DNA of 64,000 nucleotides. Origin: an uncultured Myxococcales bacterium (GTDB lineage Bacteria; Myxococcota_A; Polyangia; Polyangiales; Polyangiaceae). The DNA is taken from assembly GCA_937949945.1 (NCBI GenBank), contig CALFEQ010000066.1, positions 1 through 64,000 of the forward strand, written 5' to 3'. The position numbers were made by a program, and so were the translations under genes. Below are positions 43,061-51,438 of this stretch, piece by piece. Each line of letters starts with the position of its first letter. Within the stretch, counting starts at the first letter, position 1. Under the pieces are notes generated by a model. The model did not search any database. It was not told the DNA's origin and worked only from the letters and a program-made list of their open reading frames with translations.

Positions 43061-43066
43061 AGGATA
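43061..43066 (-). promoter_or_regulatory. -10-like TATCCT box of the cyclophilin gene
   Basis: TATCCT on the minus strand lies 9 nt before ATG 43051, and TTGGCG is found 16 nt further upstream. This is the best sigma-70-like -35/-10 pair in the window. Confidence 0.5.
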
Positions 43067-43217
43067 CCCGGGAAATGGCCCTCGCCAACGACCTTCCGCT
43101 CCGCTCCGCAACGCGCCGAATCGACACGCCGACGAGTCGGAGTGTTCCTCGCGGCCACGAGACCGACGACGTCGACAGCGTCATCACGCCGCTCCTGTCG
43201 TAGCGGCCCAGCCAAGG

Positions 43218-43245
43218 CCCTGTTCCACCCTGGCTCCCCCTCGTC
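43218..43245. repeat. 28-bp direct repeat, copy 1
   Basis: The copy begins CCCTGTTCCACCCTG and matches 43428-43455 at 25 of 28 positions, in the same orientation 210 bp apart. On the minus strand it reads as GACGAGG and ACAGGG words. Confidence 0.7.
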
Positions 43246-43383
43246 TCCTTGTCATCCACGTCGTGCGAGCACGAGAGCTAGAGGGACCGCGCAACCTCGT
43301 CTCGATTTCGATGGTCGCCGGTGGGAGCGAGGTCGCAGTCGCGCGAGGCGCTTGCAGGTCGAGAGCGAGACTCCCTTCTCCGG

Positions 43384-43404
43384 AGGAAATGCGAAGCATT
43401 TCCT
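43384..43404 (-). terminator. AGGAAATGC/GCATTTCCT hairpin downstream of the MFS gene
   Basis: A perfect 9-bp stem closes a TTC loop on the minus strand (a C-TTCG-C context that favours stability). It lies 65 nt beyond the MFS stop codon. Its A/T content stands out from its surroundings. Confidence 0.5.
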
Positions 43405-43427
43405 GCGGGCTCCCTGTCACCCTGTCT

Positions 43428-43455
43428 CCCTGTTCAACCCTGTCTCCGCCTCGTC
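43428..43455. repeat. 28-bp direct repeat, copy 2
   Basis: The copy begins CCCTGTTCAACCCTG and ends 13 bp before the MFS stop codon. The adjoining 43411-43427 carries further CCCTGTC words, so the simple ACAGGG motif has expanded here. Confidence 0.7.
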
Positions 43456-43468
43456 CCCTCGTCTCCGA

Positions 43469-44830
43469 TCAGGCGGCCGCAGCTGCGGGCTTGTCGAGCC
43501 CCGACCGGATCCACTTCCGAGCGGCGACGAGCGCGAGCGGGCTCACCATGGCGATCGCACCGTAGAGGAGCCACATCGTCCCCGAGCTCTGCGGGCCCTC
43601 CTTGGGGACGAAGCGCTCGAGGATGAAGCCGGAGTAGAACCCGGTCGTCGTCTTCGCGACGAACCACGGGAGGTTCGCGACGCCCATGTACTGCGCGACA
43701 CGACCCTCCGGAGCGAGCTCCGCGGCGTACTCGAGGAAGCGCGACGACCAGAGCGCCTCGCCGATCGAGAAGACGATGAAGTACGTGACGAGCAGCGCGG
43801 TGTTCGGACCGGGCACGAGGAGGAACGTCGACGCCGCGCTGACGAGGGAGCCGACGATCATCATCGTCAGCACGTGGAACCGCTTCGTGAGCGCCGTCAG
43901 CGTCGGTACGCCGAGGAAGATCACCAGCGGGTTCACCGAGTCGACGAGCCACTCCATGCGGTCGGTCACGTGCTCCGGGTAGCACCTGAGCACGTACTCG
44001 GGCATCGTGAGCCACTGGTGCGCGAAGAGCGTCCGCACCGGCAAGAGCGCGAAGATGAAGAAGAGGAAGCGCACGTTCCGGAAAGGCGACAGAGGCTCCT
44101 TCTGCTCGGGCGCCTTCGCGCTCTCCCGATAACCGGCGTCCGCCTTCTCCTTCGGCTCCGGCGCCGGCTCCGCGCCGCGGAGGACCTTGGCCTCCGCCGA
44201 CTTCGTCATGAACAGACCGAAGACGACGAGCGTCACCAGCGTGATGCCGGTGCACATCCAGTTGACCGCGTTGAAGCCCGAGAGCGCGCTCTCGCCGGCC
44301 TTGTACGGGACGTCGAAGGACGTGCGCACGTGCGCCGAGAGCGGCCCCACGAGCATCGCGCCGAAGTTGAGGCCGGCATAGAGGAGCGCGAAGCCCATCG
44401 AGCCGGTCTCCTCGCTCGTGTACCGCTTCACGCCGGCATAGCAGACCGGCTGGAGGATGCCCTCGCCGAGCGCGACGACCGCGAGCGAGACCGCGACCAG
44501 CGCGGCGCCGCCCGCGAAGGGCGCCGAGGAATAGACGACGCGGCCGATGAACGAGAGCGCGAGCGCGAGGAGGATGCTCCGCCGAATCCCGAGGCGGCCC
44601 TCCGTCGGCTTGCCGACGAAGAGCATGACGAGCGTGAGCGCGCCGGTGAAGAGCGACACCCACGTGCTGGCGTACTCGGGCGCGATGCCGATGTCCTGCC
44701 CGAGGAAGGCCTTCATCAGGGGCAGGATCCCGAAGTAGGCCATCGCGTCGAACGCGAACGCGAAGATGACCAGCCAGAGCGCGCGCGGTGCGTGGCGGAG
44801 CGCCTTGAATGCCTCGATGAGCTCCTTCAC
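43469..44830 (-). CDS. MFS transporter
   Basis: The 453-residue protein has about twelve transmembrane helices. Family marks are the cytosolic loop between TM2 and TM3 (GKPTEGRLGIRRSILLALAL) and the charged central loop (AEPAPEPKEKADAGYRESAK). The pattern FGILPLMKAFLGQDIG with LYAGLNFGAMLVGPLSAHVR and the long overall loops recalls POT/peptide-type MFS proteins, but the ExxER signature of true POT carriers is not seen, so the substrate is open. It probably stands alone. Confidence 0.82.
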   Translation of the reverse strand: MKELIEAFKALRHAPRALWLVIFAFAFDAMAYFGILPLMKAFLGQDIGIAPEYASTWVSLFTGALTLVMLFVGKPTEGRLGIRRSILLALALSFIGRVVYSSAPFAGGAALVAVSLAVVALGEGILQPVCYAGVKRYTSEETGSMGFALLYAGLNFGAMLVGPLSAHVRTSFDVPYKAGESALSGFNAVNWMCTGITLVTLVVFGLFMTKSAEAKVLRGAEPAPEPKEKADAGYRESAKAPEQKEPLSPFRNVRFLFFIFALLPVRTLFAHQWLTMPEYVLRCYPEHVTDRMEWLVDSVNPLVIFLGVPTLTALTKRFHVLTMMIVGSLVSAASTFLLVPGPNTALLVTYFIVFSIGEALWSSRFLEYAAELAPEGRVAQYMGVANLPWFVAKTTTGFYSGFILERFVPKEGPQSSGTMWLLYGAIAMVSPLALVAARKWIRSGLDKPAAAAA

Positions 44831-44908
44831 GCGTCGGGGTCGTAGCCGGGGTCGTGGTCCACGTCGAGCCCCTTCGCGAGGTCGACCGTTCGCGGGCCGA
44901 CCGCGCGG

Positions 44909-45123
44909 CTAATCGACGCGACGAATCGCCCGGCCGGGGCCGCCGTGCTCGTGCAGCAGATCGTCGAGCCAGGTCACGAGCTCCTCCTCGCGGACGTGCG
45001 GCGGGATGACGACGTCGTCGCGCAGACGCCGCTTGCCCTCGTCACCGACCTCTAGGACGCACCACCGTCCCGAAGGCAGGCGCTCCACGTCCAGCACGAA
45101 CCGCCCGTAACGTCGAAGCGCAT
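44909..45123 (-). pseudogene. Small conserved protein (DUF7661-like) with a frameshift near the start
   Basis: The main frame gives YGRFVLDVERLPSGRW, DEGKRRLRDDVVIPPHV, ELVTWLDDLLHEHG and ends GRAIRRVD, matching my recollection of a family of about 70 residues that starts M(R/K)FDVYGRF. Here MRFDV is present from ATG 45123 but in a different frame; one extra T in GACGTTAC (around 45109) would join MRFDV to YGRFVLDV. The main frame has only an unlikely upstream GTG at 45160. This is either a one-base deletion or a sequence error. Confidence 0.5.
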
Positions 45124-45181
45124 GCGAGAGACGATACGCTCCGGAGGCCGCGCGCGTCACCCCCCGCGGGTACGGAGCCGG

Positions 45182-46960
45182 TCAGCTCGGCGACGCGGCT
45201 CGGGCGCCGCCGCGACCACGCCGCTTCGGCCCGCGTCCCCGCTCGGAGCGCCACGCCTGGAGCTGGTCGGCGGTCATCGTGTTGAGCACGTGCTCCGGGC
45301 CGAGCCACGCGCGGCGCGCGATGCCGACGCCGTAGCGCAGGAACGAGAGCTCGCGGATGCTGTGCGCGTCGCTGTCGATCACGACGGGCACGCCCGCCTC
45401 GCGCGCGAGCTTCGCGATGTGCTCGTTCACGTCGAGGCGCAGCGGCGAGCTATTGAGCTCGATCGCGACGCCGGCCCGCGCGCATGCTGCGAGAACCGCC
45501 TCGAAGTCGAGATCGCTCGGCTCACGCACCCCGAGCTGGCGGCCCGTGGGATGCCCCAAGGCGTCGATCTTGCCCGACTCGATCGCGCGGACGACGCGCT
45601 TCGTCATCTCCTCGCGCGGCATCTGCAGCTTCTGGTGGACGCTGCCGACCACCCACTCGAGCTCGTCGAGGTAGTCCTCGAGATCGACCGTGCCGTCCGC
45701 GAGGATGTCGGCTTCGAGGCCGGCGAAGACGCGGATGCCGGCCTTCTCCTCCACCGCGCGGATGCTCTTCTTCTGCTCGCGGAGGCGCTCTCGGCTCATG
45801 CCGCGGACGAACGTGAGCGTCTCGGAGTGGTCCGTGATGGCGACGTAGGAGCGGCCGTTCGCCTTCGCCGTCGCCACCATGTCTTCGAGCGAGCTCTTTC
45901 CGTCCGTCTCGGTCGTGTGCATGTGGAGATCGCCGCGCAGGTCGGACAGCTCCACGAGCCGAGGGATCGCGCGCTTCGCGGCGAGCTCGATCTCCCCGCG
46001 GTTCTCGCGCATCTCGGGCGGCATCCACGCGAGGCCGATGGCCTCGTAGACGGACTCCTCGGTCTCTCCCGCGATCTTGGCGCCGGACTCGTCGAAGACG
46101 CCGTACTCGCTCACCTTGAGCTTCTTCTTCACGGCGATCGTGCGCATCGCGACGTTGTGGTCCTTCGATCCCGTGAAGTACTGGAGCGCGGCGCCCCACG
46201 ACTCGGGCGGGACCACGCGCAGGTCCGCTTGCATCCCGCTGTCGAGCACCACGCTCGTCTTCGTGTCGCCCTTGCCGAGCACCTCGACGACGGTCGGCGC
46301 GGAGGCGAAGGCTTCCATGATGGCGGGGGCGTCGTCCTTCGACGCAGCGACGAGGATGTCGAGATCGCCCACGGTCTCGGAGCGGCGGCGGAGGCTCCCG
46401 GCGTAGTCGCACGAGAGCACGCCCGGTACCTTCTTCATCTCCTCGACGAGCGCCTCCGCCGCGAGCATCGCCTCGGCGAGGGGGCGGCGCTTGGGGGCGC
46501 TCGCGCGCTTGCGCCACGCGGCGATGGCCGCGACGAGCTTCTCCTCGCGCTTCTCGCCGAACCGCGGCAGGTCGCGAAGGCGCCCCTCCTTCGCCGCCTT
46601 CTCGAGCTCGTCGATGGTCGTGATCCCCCGCTCCTTCCAGACCTGCTGCGCCGTCTTGAGCCCGATGCCCGGCAGGTTCATCAGCTCGACGAGGCCCGGC
46701 GGCAGGTTGCCCCGGAGCTTCTCCGCCTCGGCGATCGTCCCCGTCTCGAGCAGCTCCTTGATGCGGCGCGCGACGCCTTCGCCGATGCCGCGCACCTTCG
46801 CGAGCTCGTCCCTCTTCGCGAGCTCGGCGATGCTCCCGGCGTACCCCTCGATCGCGCGCGCCGCCGAGCGAAACGCCCGCACCTTGAAGGGCACGGTACC
46901 GGACAGCTCGTGCAGGTCCGCGAGATCGACGAGCGCTTTGGCGATGGCTTGGTTGTCCAT
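45182..46960 (-). CDS. polX: DNA polymerase/3'-5' exonuclease PolX
   Basis: The 592-residue family X repair polymerase has a helix-hairpin-helix 8-kDa domain (KVRGIGEGVARRIKELLETG, MNLPGIGLKTAQQVW) and a Pol beta-like palm with YAGSLRRRSETVGDLDILVA, where Asp-Leu-Asp binds metal. A C-terminal PHP exonuclease domain follows, with DLHMHTTETDGKSS, AITDHSE and DSDAHSIREL. It fills short gaps in base excision repair. ATG 46960 directly follows a CTGGAGCC/CGGAGCC repeat in the divergent region shared with the kinase gene. Confidence 0.95.
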   Translation of the reverse strand: MDNQAIAKALVDLADLHELSGTVPFKVRAFRSAARAIEGYAGSIAELAKRDELAKVRGIGEGVARRIKELLETGTIAEAEKLRGNLPPGLVELMNLPGIGLKTAQQVWKERGITTIDELEKAAKEGRLRDLPRFGEKREEKLVAAIAAWRKRASAPKRRPLAEAMLAAEALVEEMKKVPGVLSCDYAGSLRRRSETVGDLDILVAASKDDAPAIMEAFASAPTVVEVLGKGDTKTSVVLDSGMQADLRVVPPESWGAALQYFTGSKDHNVAMRTIAVKKKLKVSEYGVFDESGAKIAGETEESVYEAIGLAWMPPEMRENRGEIELAAKRAIPRLVELSDLRGDLHMHTTETDGKSSLEDMVATAKANGRSYVAITDHSETLTFVRGMSRERLREQKKSIRAVEEKAGIRVFAGLEADILADGTVDLEDYLDELEWVVGSVHQKLQMPREEMTKRVVRAIESGKIDALGHPTGRQLGVREPSDLDFEAVLAACARAGVAIELNSSPLRLDVNEHIAKLAREAGVPVVIDSDAHSIRELSFLRYGVGIARRAWLGPEHVLNTMTADQLQAWRSERGRGPKRRGRGGARAASPS

Positions 46961-46965
46961 GGATC

Positions 46966-47112
46966 AGGCTCCAGGCTCCGGGGCTCCAGGGAGAGAGCGG
47001 TCCCGGAAGGATTCGAGGCCATCCCCTTCGTAGCCGAATCCGGGGTCGACCGGGAGGTGGGGCGCCGACGCCCGCGGCAGCTTCATCCCCTGGAGCCCGG
47101 AGCCTGGAGCCC
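46966..47112. repeat. Nested inverted-repeat element with GGCTCC arms
   Basis: The outer arms 46966-46991 and 47088-47112 are complementary except for one bulged base and are made of AGGCTCC/GGGCTCC words. Inside are TCCCGG/CCGGGA (47001-47006, 47050-47055), GGATTCG/CGAATCC (47009-47015, 47035-47041) and GGGCG/CGCCC (47060-47064, 47069-47073). The whole could fold as a multi-stem cruciform or RNA. It fills the polX/kinase divergent region. Confidence 0.7.
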
Positions 47113-47170
47113 GGAGCCTCTCTCTTCTTTTCTCGCGGAGCCCTCGCGGTCGCGGCACAATGTGGGGAGC

Positions 47171-49345
47171 ATGGCGGTTCCTCCGACGCGGGCCTCCGGT
47201 CCGTACCGACCCACACGCCTCGGGCAGTGGGAGGTGATCGCGAAGATCGCCGGCGGAGGAATGAGCGCGATCTACTTGGGACGGCGCGTCGAGCCCTCCT
47301 CCGACGTGCCGCAGGTCGTGGCGTTGAAGATCGTGCGCCACGACGTCCGCGACGAGCGCATGCTCAGGATGTTCCTCGAGGAGGGGAAGCTCATCGCGAG
47401 GCTCGTCCACCCGAACATCGTCCGGACCCTCGAGGTCGGGGCGGACGGCGAGCAGGACTACATCGCGATGGAGCTGATGCTCGGCAAGACGTTCGCCGCC
47501 ATCCAAGACGCGATCTTCGCGCGCGACCTCCGCCTCAACGCGGAGATCGCCGCGTGGGCCGCCGCGCGCGTGGCGGACGCGCTCCACTACGCGCACGAGC
47601 TCACGGACGACCAGGGCAGGCCGCTCGGCCTCGTCCACCGCGACGTCAACCCGGCGAACATCTTCGCGACGTTCAACGGCGAGGTGAAGTTGTTCGACTT
47701 CGGCCTCGCGAAGGTCACGGCGGGGGAGAAGTCCGGCTCGCACTTGCTCGCGGGCAAGCTCTCGTACTTGTCGCCCGAGCAGATCATGCAGCTCCCGCTC
47801 GATCGCCGGAGCGACATCTTCTCGCTCGGCACGACGCTCTGGGAGCTGCTCACGGGCCGTCGCTTGTTCCGCCGCGACTCCGACCTCGAGACGGTGCGCG
47901 CGGTGCAGCTCGGGCCCATCCCCGACCCGCGCACGGTCGCCCCGGAGGTCCCCGAGGAGCTCGCTCGGATCGCGAAGACCGCGCTCGAGCGCAATCGCGA
48001 GCACCGGTATCCGACGGCGGCCCATCTGGCGCGTGACCTCGACGCGTTCGTGTACACCCGCACCTCGCCGAGCGACGTGGCGGCGCGCCTCGCGCAGCTG
48101 GTCGACACGCTGTTCCCGGGCGAGCAGCGGCGACAGGCCGGGTGGCTCAAGCCGGCGATCAGCAGCTCGTCGCGTACGTCGGTGCCGCCGCCGAGCGGAG
48201 GTCGTTCGTGGAGCACGCGGCCCACCCCGCCGCCGCGCTCGCTGACGCCGCACGAGGTCACGCAGGTGATGCCGAACGCGCCGGCACCTCCGGCCTCGAG
48301 CTCTTCGCCCGCGATGTCCGCGTCGGTGCCCCCGAGGCCGTCGTCGTCGCCGGCGATGCCTTCCTCGGCGCCGGGCGTCGCGTCGTCGTCGCGGTCGGTC
48401 CTCCCACGCCCGACGACGACGACGGCACCGCCGCCGTCACCGACGGTGGCCGCGATGCCGCCGAGCCCTGCCGACACGCAGCCGCACGCGCTCGACCGGA
48501 CGCCGTACGAAGGCACGCCTTCGGTGCTCCCCGTCACGCCGCGCGACGGCACTCCGTCGGTGTTCCCCGTCACGCCGCGCGACGGGACGCCCGCGGTCAC
48601 CCCGCGCGACGGCACTCCGTCGGTGCTCTCGATCACGCCGCGCGACGGCACTCCGTCGGTGCTCCCGATGACACCGACGGACGGCGTGACGGCCGTGTCA
48701 CCGCCACCGCGCGCCTCGGTGCCGCCGCGCGCGTCGGTCGTGCCGCCGGCTCCTCCCGCACGTCCGTCGATGGCTCCGCGTCAGGGAGCTCCTTCCGTCG
48801 CGCCGCCGTCGATCCCTCCACCGGCGCCGCGCCCGATGTCGGTGCCCCCGCCCCCGGTCGCCTCGGGCTGGACACCGTCCACCGCTCGCCCGGGCCCGGC
48901 GACCGTGCCTCCGCCGCCACCACGCGCGCGATCCATGGCGCCGAAGGCGCCGTCGATCCCGGCCCCGCCGCCTGCCGAACCGATCGAGCCTGCGCCCACT
49001 TCGCGGACGGAGATCCAGGAGCTCCCCGAGCCGTCGCCGTACTCGCGGACCGACATCCGAGCGCCTTCCTTCCTCGCCGATGCTGCGCAGAAGCCAGCCC
49101 CGGCGGCGGCGCAAACGCGGTCGCCGTCGATCCCGCCGGCAGGCACGCCCCTCGCGGGGTTCGTCCGGCCGAAGCGCGCGCCGATCCCGTTGCCATCGCA
49201 CCTCAAGGCCGGCGACGCGAAGCCCAAGGCGACCGAATCGAAGCGACCTCCGCCGCCCGCGACGGCCCGGACGAAGAAGGACACCGATCCGCCCGCCAGC
49301 GACACGAAGATCGACTTCCCGCGCCCGCCCGGGAAAGGCTCCTGA
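47171..49345 (+). CDS. Ser/Thr protein kinase with long Pro/Ser/Thr-rich tail
   Basis: The 724-residue protein has a complete Hanks-type kinase in residues 15-300: glycine loop IAGGGMSAIYLG, VALKIVRHD, LVHRDVNPANIF near 154, FDFGLAKV near 174, and LSYLSPEQIMQLPLDRRSDI. From about residue 330 the tail is low complexity, with Pro/Ser/Ala stretches and five imperfect copies of TPRDGTPSV around residues 440-505. No transmembrane helix is visible. The tail may be a phosphorylation or docking platform. The start at ATG 47171 is close to the first conserved strand. Confidence 0.88.
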   Translation: MAVPPTRASGPYRPTRLGQWEVIAKIAGGGMSAIYLGRRVEPSSDVPQVVALKIVRHDVRDERMLRMFLEEGKLIARLVHPNIVRTLEVGADGEQDYIAMELMLGKTFAAIQDAIFARDLRLNAEIAAWAAARVADALHYAHELTDDQGRPLGLVHRDVNPANIFATFNGEVKLFDFGLAKVTAGEKSGSHLLAGKLSYLSPEQIMQLPLDRRSDIFSLGTTLWELLTGRRLFRRDSDLETVRAVQLGPIPDPRTVAPEVPEELARIAKTALERNREHRYPTAAHLARDLDAFVYTRTSPSDVAARLAQLVDTLFPGEQRRQAGWLKPAISSSSRTSVPPPSGGRSWSTRPTPPPRSLTPHEVTQVMPNAPAPPASSSSPAMSASVPPRPSSSPAMPSSAPGVASSSRSVLPRPTTTTAPPPSPTVAAMPPSPADTQPHALDRTPYEGTPSVLPVTPRDGTPSVFPVTPRDGTPAVTPRDGTPSVLSITPRDGTPSVLPMTPTDGVTAVSPPPRASVPPRASVVPPAPPARPSMAPRQGAPSVAPPSIPPPAPRPMSVPPPPVASGWTPSTARPGPATVPPPPPRARSMAPKAPSIPAPPPAEPIEPAPTSRTEIQELPEPSPYSRTDIRAPSFLADAAQKPAPAAAQTRSPSIPPAGTPLAGFVRPKRAPIPLPSHLKAGDAKPKATESKRPPPPATARTKKDTDPPASDTKIDFPRPPGKGS

Positions 49346-49445
49346 CGCGCGCGAGCCGAGCTCGAGAGCTCTCCCTCACCTGCTCTCGTCTCCACTAGCC
49401 GCGGCGCCGCCGGAGCGTTAGAAGCTGGAGCCGGAGAGGTTCAAG

Positions 49446-49958
49446 ATGACGCTCTACGAGCAGATCGTCCCGTACTTCGACAAGTCCCTGGAGAACATGG
49501 ATCGCTGGATCGACAAGGCGATCGCGCACGCCAACGAGAAGAAGTACGACCCGAACAATCTCCTCACGGCGCGCCTCGCCCCCGATCAGTTCCCGCTGGC
49601 TCGCCAGGTCGGCGTCACGTGCGATCACGCCAAGTTCGCTTGCGCTCGTCTCGCCGGCAGGGAGGCGCCTTCGCATCCCGACGACGAGAAGACCTGGGAC
49701 GAGCTCAGGAGCCGCATCCGCAGCGTCCGCGATTACGTCCAGAGCTTCCAGCCGAAGGACTTCGAGGGCGCGGAAGAGCGGAAGATCACGCTCTCGTTCT
49801 GGCAGGGCAAGTACCTGACCGGCAAGGACTACTTCTTCGAGTTCGCGCGTCCGAACTTCGGGTTCCACCTCGTGCACGTCTACGCCATCCTCCGCCACAA
49901 CGGCGTCGACCTCGGGAAGAAGGACTTCATCCCTTCCCTCCCGCTCCGCGACCTCTGA
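49446..49958 (+). CDS. DUF1993 family protein
   Basis: The 170-residue protein matches DUF1993, a DinB-like four-helix bundle. MTLYEQIVPYFDKSLENMDR opens the first helix, and RLAPDQFPLARQVGVTCDHAK and FFEFARPNFGFHLVHVYAIL are typical blocks. The last places His where DinB-type proteins bind metal. The biochemical role is unknown. GGAGAGG precedes the ATG. Its stop codon overlaps the start of the HD-domain gene, heading a tight cluster. Confidence 0.88.
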   Translation: MTLYEQIVPYFDKSLENMDRWIDKAIAHANEKKYDPNNLLTARLAPDQFPLARQVGVTCDHAKFACARLAGREAPSHPDDEKTWDELRSRIRSVRDYVQSFQPKDFEGAEERKITLSFWQGKYLTGKDYFFEFARPNFGFHLVHVYAILRHNGVDLGKKDFIPSLPLRDL

Positions 49959-50533
49959 TGTCGACGGCGAGCGCGCGGGCCGGCTCGCTGATCGAGCTCG
50001 TCCAGTTCTTCGATCGCCTCGCGGCGCTGCCCCGGACCGGGTGGCTGCTGCGAGGCGTCGCCGATCCGGAGAGCATCGCCGAGCACTCCTTCGGCGTCTG
50101 CGTCGTGGCGATGCTCCTCGTCGACGATCTCCGCGCGCGCGGCACGACCGTCGACGGGGAGCGCGTGCTGCGCATGGCCATCGTCCACGACGCCGCCGAG
50201 GCGTTCACCGGCGACATCCCGATGCCCGCGAAGACCGACGCGCTCTCGAAGGCGCTCGAGGAGGCCGAGGAGAAGCTCCTCGAGCGCACGCTCCCTCCCG
50301 CCGAGCTCGCGCTCTGGCGCGAAGCCGCGGAGGGCAAGACGCTCGAGGCGCGCATCGTGAAGGCGGCGGACAAGATCCAGATGCTGATCAAGGCGCTCAC
50401 CTACGAGCAACAGCGCCGCGGCAGGCTCGACGAGTTCTGGCAGAGCAAGAAGAACCGCCGCCACATGGACCTCCCGCTCGCGCGCGAGCTGTTCGACGAG
50501 CTCGAGCGCCTCGCCGCAGCCGAGCGCAAGTGA
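49958..50533 (+). CDS. HD-domain hydrolase, YfbR-like 5'-deoxynucleotidase
   Basis: The 191-residue HD phosphohydrolase has the ligand set in DPESIAEHSFGVCVVAM, MAIVHDAAEAFTGDIP (the HD pair) and IVKAADKIQM with the last Asp. The pattern and length fit YfbR/HDDC2 proteins that remove phosphate from dNMPs, controlling nucleotide pools. Its ATG overlaps the TGA of the DUF1993 gene and its TGA overlaps the GTG of the TrmH gene, so all three are probably translationally coupled. Confidence 0.85.
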   Translation: MSTASARAGSLIELVQFFDRLAALPRTGWLLRGVADPESIAEHSFGVCVVAMLLVDDLRARGTTVDGERVLRMAIVHDAAEAFTGDIPMPAKTDALSKALEEAEEKLLERTLPPAELALWREAAEGKTLEARIVKAADKIQMLIKALTYEQQRRGRLDEFWQSKKNRRHMDLPLARELFDELERLAAAERK

Positions 50534-51384
50534 AGCCCCGTCGCGACGGACCGCATCGAGCACGCTTCGAGCGCCCCGCCGGCAGGGCGCAGGCGCCGGC
50601 GCACGCGCCGCGCGAGCGACCGCCGCCGGCACGCGACGCGCGACCGGTGCAGACGCCGACCGGAAACGTCGAGCGCATCCACGGCCATCGCGCCGGTCTC
50701 GCCGTGCTCGCGAGGCGCCCCGAAGACGTCGTGCGCGTCGCATGCGTGCGCGAGCTCGTGCGCGAGGTGAAGGAGGCCCTCGGCGCACGCGCCGACAGGA
50801 CGAGCATCAGCGTCCTACCCGAGCGCGAGATCGAGCGCATCGCGCACACGACGCAGCACGAGGGCCTCTGCCTCGAGGCACGCGCGCGCCGCTGGGCGAG
50901 CCCACAGCAGCTCGGCGATCTCCTCGTGCGCGAGCGAGGCGTCGCCGTCGCGCTCGATCGCGTCCGCAACTCGTACAACATCGGCGCGATCCTCCGAAGC
51001 GCCGCGTTCTTCGGCGTCGACGCCGTTCTGCTCGGCGCGCCGGCGCCGCACCCGGGCCTCGATCCGAATGCCGTCCGCGTCGCCGAAGGCGGGGCCGAGC
51101 ACCTCGTGTTCTCGCGGACGACCGATCTCGCCGACACGCTCCAGCGCCTGCGCGCGCGTGGCGTCTCGATCGTCGGTACGGACGGCGCCGCCGACGAGAG
51201 CGCGCTCCAGCGGCGCTGGGTTCGCCCCGCCGTCGTCGTGCTCGGCAACGAGCGCGAAGGCCTCGGCCCACGCGTCCGCGCGCAGTGCGACGCGCTCGTC
51301 GCCATCCCCGGGACCGGCGCGGTCGAGTCGCTCAACGTCGGCGTCGCCGCCGGCATCCTCATCGCGCAGATCACGAGGCGATGA
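50530..51384 (+). CDS. TrmH/SpoU family RNA 2'-O-ribose methyltransferase
   Basis: The 284-residue protein has a basic, Pro/Arg-rich N-terminal 55 residues and then a SpoU-type SPOUT methyltransferase. Motif 1 is LDRVRNSYNIGAILRSA, motif 2 VVLGNEREGLGP and motif 3 AVESLNVGVAAGILIAQ; together they build the knotted SAM site and catalytic Arg. The target would be rRNA or tRNA. The GTG at 50530 overlaps the previous stop (GTGA). Confidence 0.9.
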   Translation: MKPRRDGPHRARFERPAGRAQAPAHAPRERPPPARDARPVQTPTGNVERIHGHRAGLAVLARRPEDVVRVACVRELVREVKEALGARADRTSISVLPEREIERIAHTTQHEGLCLEARARRWASPQQLGDLLVRERGVAVALDRVRNSYNIGAILRSAAFFGVDAVLLGAPAPHPGLDPNAVRVAEGGAEHLVFSRTTDLADTLQRLRARGVSIVGTDGAADESALQRRWVRPAVVVLGNEREGLGPRVRAQCDALVAIPGTGAVESLNVGVAAGILIAQITRR

Positions 51385-51426
51385 GCCTTACACGGACGCG
51401 CGGCGGCCGCGCGGAGGCGCCCGTGC

Positions 51427-51432
51427 TAACGT
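51427..51432 (+). promoter_or_regulatory. -10-like TAACGT box of the TerB gene
   Basis: GTGCTAACGT ends 6 nt before ATG 51439. The box separates this gene from the coupled cluster just upstream. Confidence 0.4.
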
Positions 51433-51438
51433 GACCCC

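Larger units (their letters stand above)
43052..43468. other. 417-bp non-coding stretch with repeats and hairpin
   Basis: No open frame here has protein-like composition. It holds the cyclophilin promoter box (43061-43066), two 28-bp direct repeats and a 9-bp hairpin. The segment between the repeats (43246-43427) shows no recognisable gene relic. Confidence 0.6.

Noticed and set aside
43411..43468. Second CRISPR-like array of ACAGGG words
   Set aside because: Units are 6-9 bp with irregular spacing, not repeat-spacer structure.
44909..45123. Programmed -1 frameshift
   Set aside because: No slippery heptamer or downstream pseudoknot is apparent around GACGTTACG; a one-base deletion is simpler.
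45122..47170. Open frame extending the Pro-rich kinase upstream across polX
   Set aside because: The region is antisense to PolX and the kinase fold begins at ATG 47171.
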